NCBI GenBank assembly: GCA_021399405.1
Contig: JAAFKL010000117.1
Coordinates: forward strand, 1 to 8,896
Source: Candidatus Heimdallarchaeota archaeon
Lineage (GTDB): Archaea; Asgardarchaeota; Heimdallarchaeia; Heimdallarchaeales; Kariarchaeaceae
Direction: 5' to 3'
Length of the DNA stretch: 8,896 nucleotides
Shown here: in pieces, positions 6,469 through 8,896 of the stretch
How the letters are laid out: each line of letters opens with the position of its first letter
Numbering within the stretch: position 1 is the first letter of the stretch
Notes under the pieces: generated by a model
Databases searched by the model: none
What the model saw: the letters and a program-made list of their open reading frames with translations, nothing else
Told to the model about the DNA's origin: nothing
Program-made: the position numbers and the translations under genes

Positions 6469-6984
6469 ATGGCGACTTATTTGAGTGAGCTTGAATTTGA
6501 TGAATTATCAAATAAGAAGATCGAATTACTAAACAACTATCTTGATAAGATCATGCGGAGCATGGGGAGTCAATATGGTTATATTAGTAGCGTAAAGTTT
6601 GATAATGGAGGATACAATTTCAACACTCTCATTCAAATGTATTATATGCCAGAATTAAATGTGAGCCTCACTATTGATAAAGAATTCAATTTTCTAGAAG
6701 ATGTAACAGCCACTTTAGAATTTTACAATAATCAAGTCATCAATCTACGCAAGCCATTGATAATTAATGATTTCAAGCTTGAGAGTAATGCATTTACATT
6801 GTACAATTCATCAATTCATGAGGATAGTGCATGGTATGTTATCCCAATTCATCATTATAACAAAACGATTGCCATACTCGGTTTAATTGGAAGTCCTTAC
6901 CAATTCAATGTATTTTATTATGAGATGTTTCAACCCTTTGTGATTTTGTGTTCTGAATTATTATCAAGTTTAGTACTAGCGTAA
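6469..6984 (+). CDS. Stand-alone GAF-like domain protein
   Basis: A 171-residue protein that reads like a single GAF-type sensory domain with nothing attached. An N-terminal helix (about 5-32) is followed by strands at 36-44 and 53-60. The GAF-typical segment is INLRKPLIINDFKLES (91-106), where many GAF domains have a 'g-x-P-x-x-x-x-D' pattern. A strand pair SAWYVIPIHHYNKTIAILGLIG (120-141) and a closing helix (about 145-168) complete the fold. No histidine kinase, DNA-binding or transmembrane part is present. There is no conserved cysteine set for iron-sulfur or bilin binding. H118, H128 and H129 are the only histidines. Such single GAF proteins may bind a small ligand and act on a partner. 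It is divergent from the alcohol dehydrogenase and converges on the FAD oxidoreductase, 11 bases apart. The fold call is moderate and no ligand is inferred. Confidence 0.6.
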   Translation: MATYLSELEFDELSNKKIELLNNYLDKIMRSMGSQYGYISSVKFDNGGYNFNTLIQMYYMPELNVSLTIDKEFNFLEDVTATLEFYNNQVINLRKPLIINDFKLESNAFTLYNSSIHEDSAWYVIPIHHYNKTIAILGLIGSPYQFNVFYYEMFQPFVILCSELLSSLVLA

Positions 6985-6995
6985 ATTATAAAGTA

Positions 6996-8411
6996 TCAAA
7001 GTACCAATGTCTCTTTAGGTAAATTCCTTTTGCTTAAAGTAAAATCACTAACATTTACTTTTGATTTATTATACAAAATTGCTTCTTTTTCACCTAAAAT
7101 TAAAGACGACAGGATCCGACCCATTGAATCGGCTTTCATTATCCCACTCCCACTTCCACCCGAACTGAAAAATAAATTACCTAAAGCTTCCACATGTTCA
7201 ATTACAGGGGATTTATCAATAGAATATGCATACATTCCAGCACTTGGTTTTTCAATTTTAGAAGTTTCATCAATGGCAGAAGGGAAATATTGGTTTAATA
7301 TAGGTAGAACATTTGTAAGATAAAAATCCATTTCCCCTATTGGATTATCTAATAGAGGATTTTCCAATGTATTTTTGGGAATACCGTCAGGCACTCTTGT
7401 TTCAAATCTTCTTCCTATATCATCTGCGACCCCAACATCAATACTCATCCCTTCTGGGTTTGGTTTCATAAATACTCCACTAACTGGTAAAATAATAAAT
7501 GGAAATGTATTGAAGCGATTATCAAAATTGGAATTTTTTACCAACAAATCCATATTGAGAATACGAAATAATTGTCTCTTTTTGGGTTTGATTGTAGTTC
7601 GGACTCCGAGTGGTTCTAACAATTGATTCACCCATGCTCCAGTAGTTAATATGTAATTTTTCGATTGAATAGTTGTAATTTCATCAGTCCTTGTATTTCT
7701 AACTCTGAGACCCCCTAATTCCAAATCTCGCCAAACTGCAGGAAAGAAATCTTCATCATAAGGTTCACCTTTCTCTTTCAGTAATAATTCAATTACTTCA
7801 GTATCGTACAGACAATTACCACCCAATTCCCTATATTGGGATTCATAGTGTCTAACTAATAGATCTGGGCTCAAAGTCCCACAGTTTTTTCCTAAAAATC
7901 CAAACTCAATATTTTTTCTAGGAATATTAATCTCATCATCATTGAAATCAGTGTCAAATGTAGTTTTTAACAATGGAAACATCTGGTTTAGTTGATCTTT
8001 GGTAAAAACTGTATATTCTACTTGATTCAATTTTAAGAATTCTAGAAGAGAAATTCTACTATCTTGGTTATTAATAGAAATTGATTTGACATCTCTAGAA
8101 TCCATCTGTTCTTTGGTTAAAAGCCATAAATAGCCAATATCCTTTAAGCCTAAATCAGTTTTCTCATGATTTTCTACAAACTTATAATAATCAATACTTG
8201 AATTACATAATTTTATGTTGATATCGGTTTCAAATACATTTCTATAACAAGCGTTTGATTTAACAGTATTACCTTGTCCAGAAGCTGAGTACTTATCAAT
8301 TAAAAGAATCTTCGAATTGGGTTTTCTTTCTAATAAGGATTTAGCCGCAGATACTCCAAAAATTCCAGCCCCAACAAATACATAGTCCCAGACCATATTA
8401 GATTCATTCAT
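6996..8411 (-). CDS. FAD-dependent oxidoreductase, DAO (amine/amino-acid oxidase) family
   Basis: Flavoenzyme of the D-amino-acid-oxidase / sarcosine-oxidase-like DAO family, which oxidises C-N or C-O bonds of small substrates. The N-terminal FAD-binding fold shows VGAGIFG (residues 13-19, GxGxxG) with the ribose-binding acid D39. Further family marks are GTLSPDLLVRHY (178-189), ILTTGAW (254-260), the strand around KKRQLFRI (277-284), and the C-terminal FAD-contact loop FFSSGGSGSGIMKADSMGRI (414-433). No cysteine or histidine suggests covalent flavin in an obvious place. A TTG at 8414 could extend the frame by one codon. I prefer the ATG at 8411 because a TATA-like box lies 27-35 bases before it; another ATG at 8396 is possible. 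The gene converges on the GAF-like gene with an 11-base gap. The substrate cannot be told. Confidence 0.85.
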   Translation of the reverse strand: MNESNMVWDYVFVGAGIFGVSAAKSLLERKPNSKILLIDKYSASGQGNTVKSNACYRNVFETDINIKLCNSSIDYYKFVENHEKTDLGLKDIGYLWLLTKEQMDSRDVKSISINNQDSRISLLEFLKLNQVEYTVFTKDQLNQMFPLLKTTFDTDFNDDEINIPRKNIEFGFLGKNCGTLSPDLLVRHYESQYRELGGNCLYDTEVIELLLKEKGEPYDEDFFPAVWRDLELGGLRVRNTRTDEITTIQSKNYILTTGAWVNQLLEPLGVRTTIKPKKRQLFRILNMDLLVKNSNFDNRFNTFPFIILPVSGVFMKPNPEGMSIDVGVADDIGRRFETRVPDGIPKNTLENPLLDNPIGEMDFYLTNVLPILNQYFPSAIDETSKIEKPSAGMYAYSIDKSPVIEHVEALGNLFFSSGGSGSGIMKADSMGRILSSLILGEKEAILYNKSKVNVSDFTLSKRNLPKETLVL

Positions 8412-8437
8412 CAACTTAGAAATTGTTAAAATGTGGG

Positions 8438-8446
8438 ATTTTAAAC
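8438..8446 (-). promoter_or_regulatory. TATA-like box of the FAD oxidoreductase gene
   Basis: On the minus strand the run gtttaaaat lies 27-35 bases before the ATG at 8411. It decides that start over the TTG at 8414 and the ATG at 8396. It abuts the tRNA-like segment at 8446-8470. Confidence 0.42.
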
Positions 8447-8470
8447 GCTCCCACCTAGATTTGAACTAAA
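8446..8470 (-). other. tRNA 3'-end-like segment (T-arm plus acceptor strand), no tRNA body
   Basis: Read on the minus strand, these 25 bases match the end of a tRNA. There is a 5-base T-stem TTTAG, a 7-base loop TTCAAAT, the returning stem CTAGG (five pairs counting two G-U), a 7-base acceptor strand TGGGAGC, and the discriminator G. No matching GCTCCCA strand, D-arm or anticodon arm is found in the following bases, and no CCA follows. The acceptor part is clearly more G+C-rich than its surroundings. This is the expected look of an attachment-site remnant left by an element that integrated at a tRNA gene, or of a decayed tRNA. Chance similarity is possible. The tRNA type is not determined. 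Confidence 0.35.
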
Positions 8471-8474
8471 TAAA

Positions 8475-8524
8475 CATATCTCAGCTTTGTGCGTTAATTG
8501 CTAAGTGATACTAATAGAGATATG
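8475..8524. repeat. 8-base inverted repeat next to the tRNA-like segment
   Basis: CATATCTC (8475-8482) is perfectly mirrored as GAGATATG (8517-8524) around 34 bases. Read on the minus strand, an inner pairing CTTAGC with GCTGAG (one G-U) is also possible and competes for the same GAG. It starts only 4 bases after the tRNA-like segment, so it may belong to the same remnant. Confidence 0.3.
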
Positions 8525-8738
8525 CCTAATTTGTTGTTTGTTTTATCGTTCTTATAACAATTCAATCATTTAATATACTGTTAAGCAATATAATAGCAAA
8601 GTATTAAAAATAATCCTCGAATAATATTCTAACGATAACTTAAGAAAAATAGTCACAGTTCTCCTTCAAATGAAATTTTACATGAACAAGTTATATTAGA
8701 CACAATACTATTTAATTAGAGTATTAACATGTAATTCC
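8525..8738. other. A/T-rich spacer without a recognisable gene
   Basis: Part of the 433-base gap between the FAD oxidoreductase and the last gene. No open frame of useful length is present on either strand; the longest ATG-started piece I found has nine codons (8669-8698). The only regular element is the small palindrome GAATA-A-TATTC at 8619-8629. I see no tRNA, CRISPR or transposase trace. Confidence 0.5.
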
Positions 8739-8841
8739 GTTTTATCCTACTAAGAAAAACCCTACTATGAAATTAACTACTTAATTTATTAATAAGATAT
8801 GATTAATACTTAGATATCGAAACTATTCGATAGGATAAAAC
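8739..8841 (+). promoter_or_regulatory. Structured leader candidate of the last gene
   Basis: GTTTTATCCTA (8739-8749) is perfectly mirrored as TAGGATAAAAC (8831-8841), an 11-base inverted repeat ending 3 bases before the ATG at 8845. The right arm contains AGGAT (8832-8836), the only plausible ribosome binding site of that gene. A second hairpin, TATCGA-aactat-TCGATA (8815-8832), shares two bases with the right arm, so the two structures would compete. A short direct repeat, CCTACTA, occurs at 8746-8752 and 8761-8767. The region may instead be a DNA operator if transcription starts inside it. Confidence 0.38.
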
Positions 8842-8844
8842 ATT

Positions 8845-8896
8845 ATGCCAGCAAACGCAAACTCAATGGATAGAATGCTATCCAAGATGTCCAAGA
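8845..8896 (+). CDS. Start of an unidentified gene, cut by the window end
   Basis: The first 17 codons read MPANANSMDRMLSKMSK and remain open to the window end. The segment has codon-like composition and higher G+C than the spacer before it. It is preceded by AGGAT at 8832-8836, eight bases from the ATG, unusual among the mostly leaderless starts in this window. I do not recognise the family from so few residues. The methionine-rich, alternating pattern suggests an amphipathic start helix. The inverted repeats just before it hint at control of expression. Confidence 0.55.
   Translation, partial: MPANANSMDRMLSKMSK

Noticed and set aside
7030..7626. Plus-strand frames at 7030-7323 and 7375-7626
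   Set aside because: Antisense shadows of the FAD oxidoreductase, which has clear family motifs across the same bases.
8412..8414. TTG as start codon of the FAD oxidoreductase
   Set aside because: An ATG follows directly, and the TATA-like box fits the ATG at 8411 at least as well.
8446..8530. Complete tRNA gene on the minus strand
   Set aside because: Only the T-arm and acceptor strand can be formed; no matching 5' acceptor strand, D-arm or 7-base anticodon loop is present.

Overview
The window looks archaeal, most likely from an ammonia-oxidising-type thaumarchaeon (Nitrososphaeria, possibly a group I.1b soil lineage). The reasons are its strong A+T bias, short genes transcribed singly, start codons mostly without a Shine-Dalgarno sequence, and an A/T-rich TATA-like box about 22-34 bases before almost every start codon, as expected for leaderless archaeal transcripts. 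The lineage is an inference from style; no rRNA or marker gene is present to prove it.

Left part (1-3524). The window opens inside a nitrate/nitrite transporter of the NarK (NNP) family. MobB, a GTP-binding molybdenum cofactor protein, follows. A small carboxymuconolactone-decarboxylase-like protein lies on the opposite strand. Next come MoeA, the molybdenum insertase, and an 85-residue two-helix membrane protein. NarK, MobB and MoeA together suggest a molybdenum-dependent, nitrogen-oxide-related theme, but no molybdoenzyme is visible here.

Middle part (3525-6174). An M20-family metallo-amidohydrolase resembling AbgB (aminobenzoyl-glutamate hydrolase subunit B) converges on a zinc-dependent medium-chain alcohol dehydrogenase. 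All expected metal ligands can be seen in both.

Right part (6175-8896). A stand-alone GAF-like protein converges on a FAD-dependent oxidoreductase of the DAO family. After it lies an A+T-rich gap of about 430 bases. The gap holds a 25-base segment that folds like the T-arm and acceptor end of a tRNA, several inverted repeats, and finally the first 17 codons of a new gene.

Three gene pairs meet tail to tail with gaps of only 6, 9 and 11 bases, so their transcripts probably overlap at the 3' ends. I see no CRISPR array, insertion sequence, intact tRNA or rRNA, and no clear novel multi-gene system. The points most worth a second look are the tRNA-like remnant, the structured leader of the last gene, the paired half-sites between the divergent promoters at 1686-1826, and the altered PGNP motif in MoeA.
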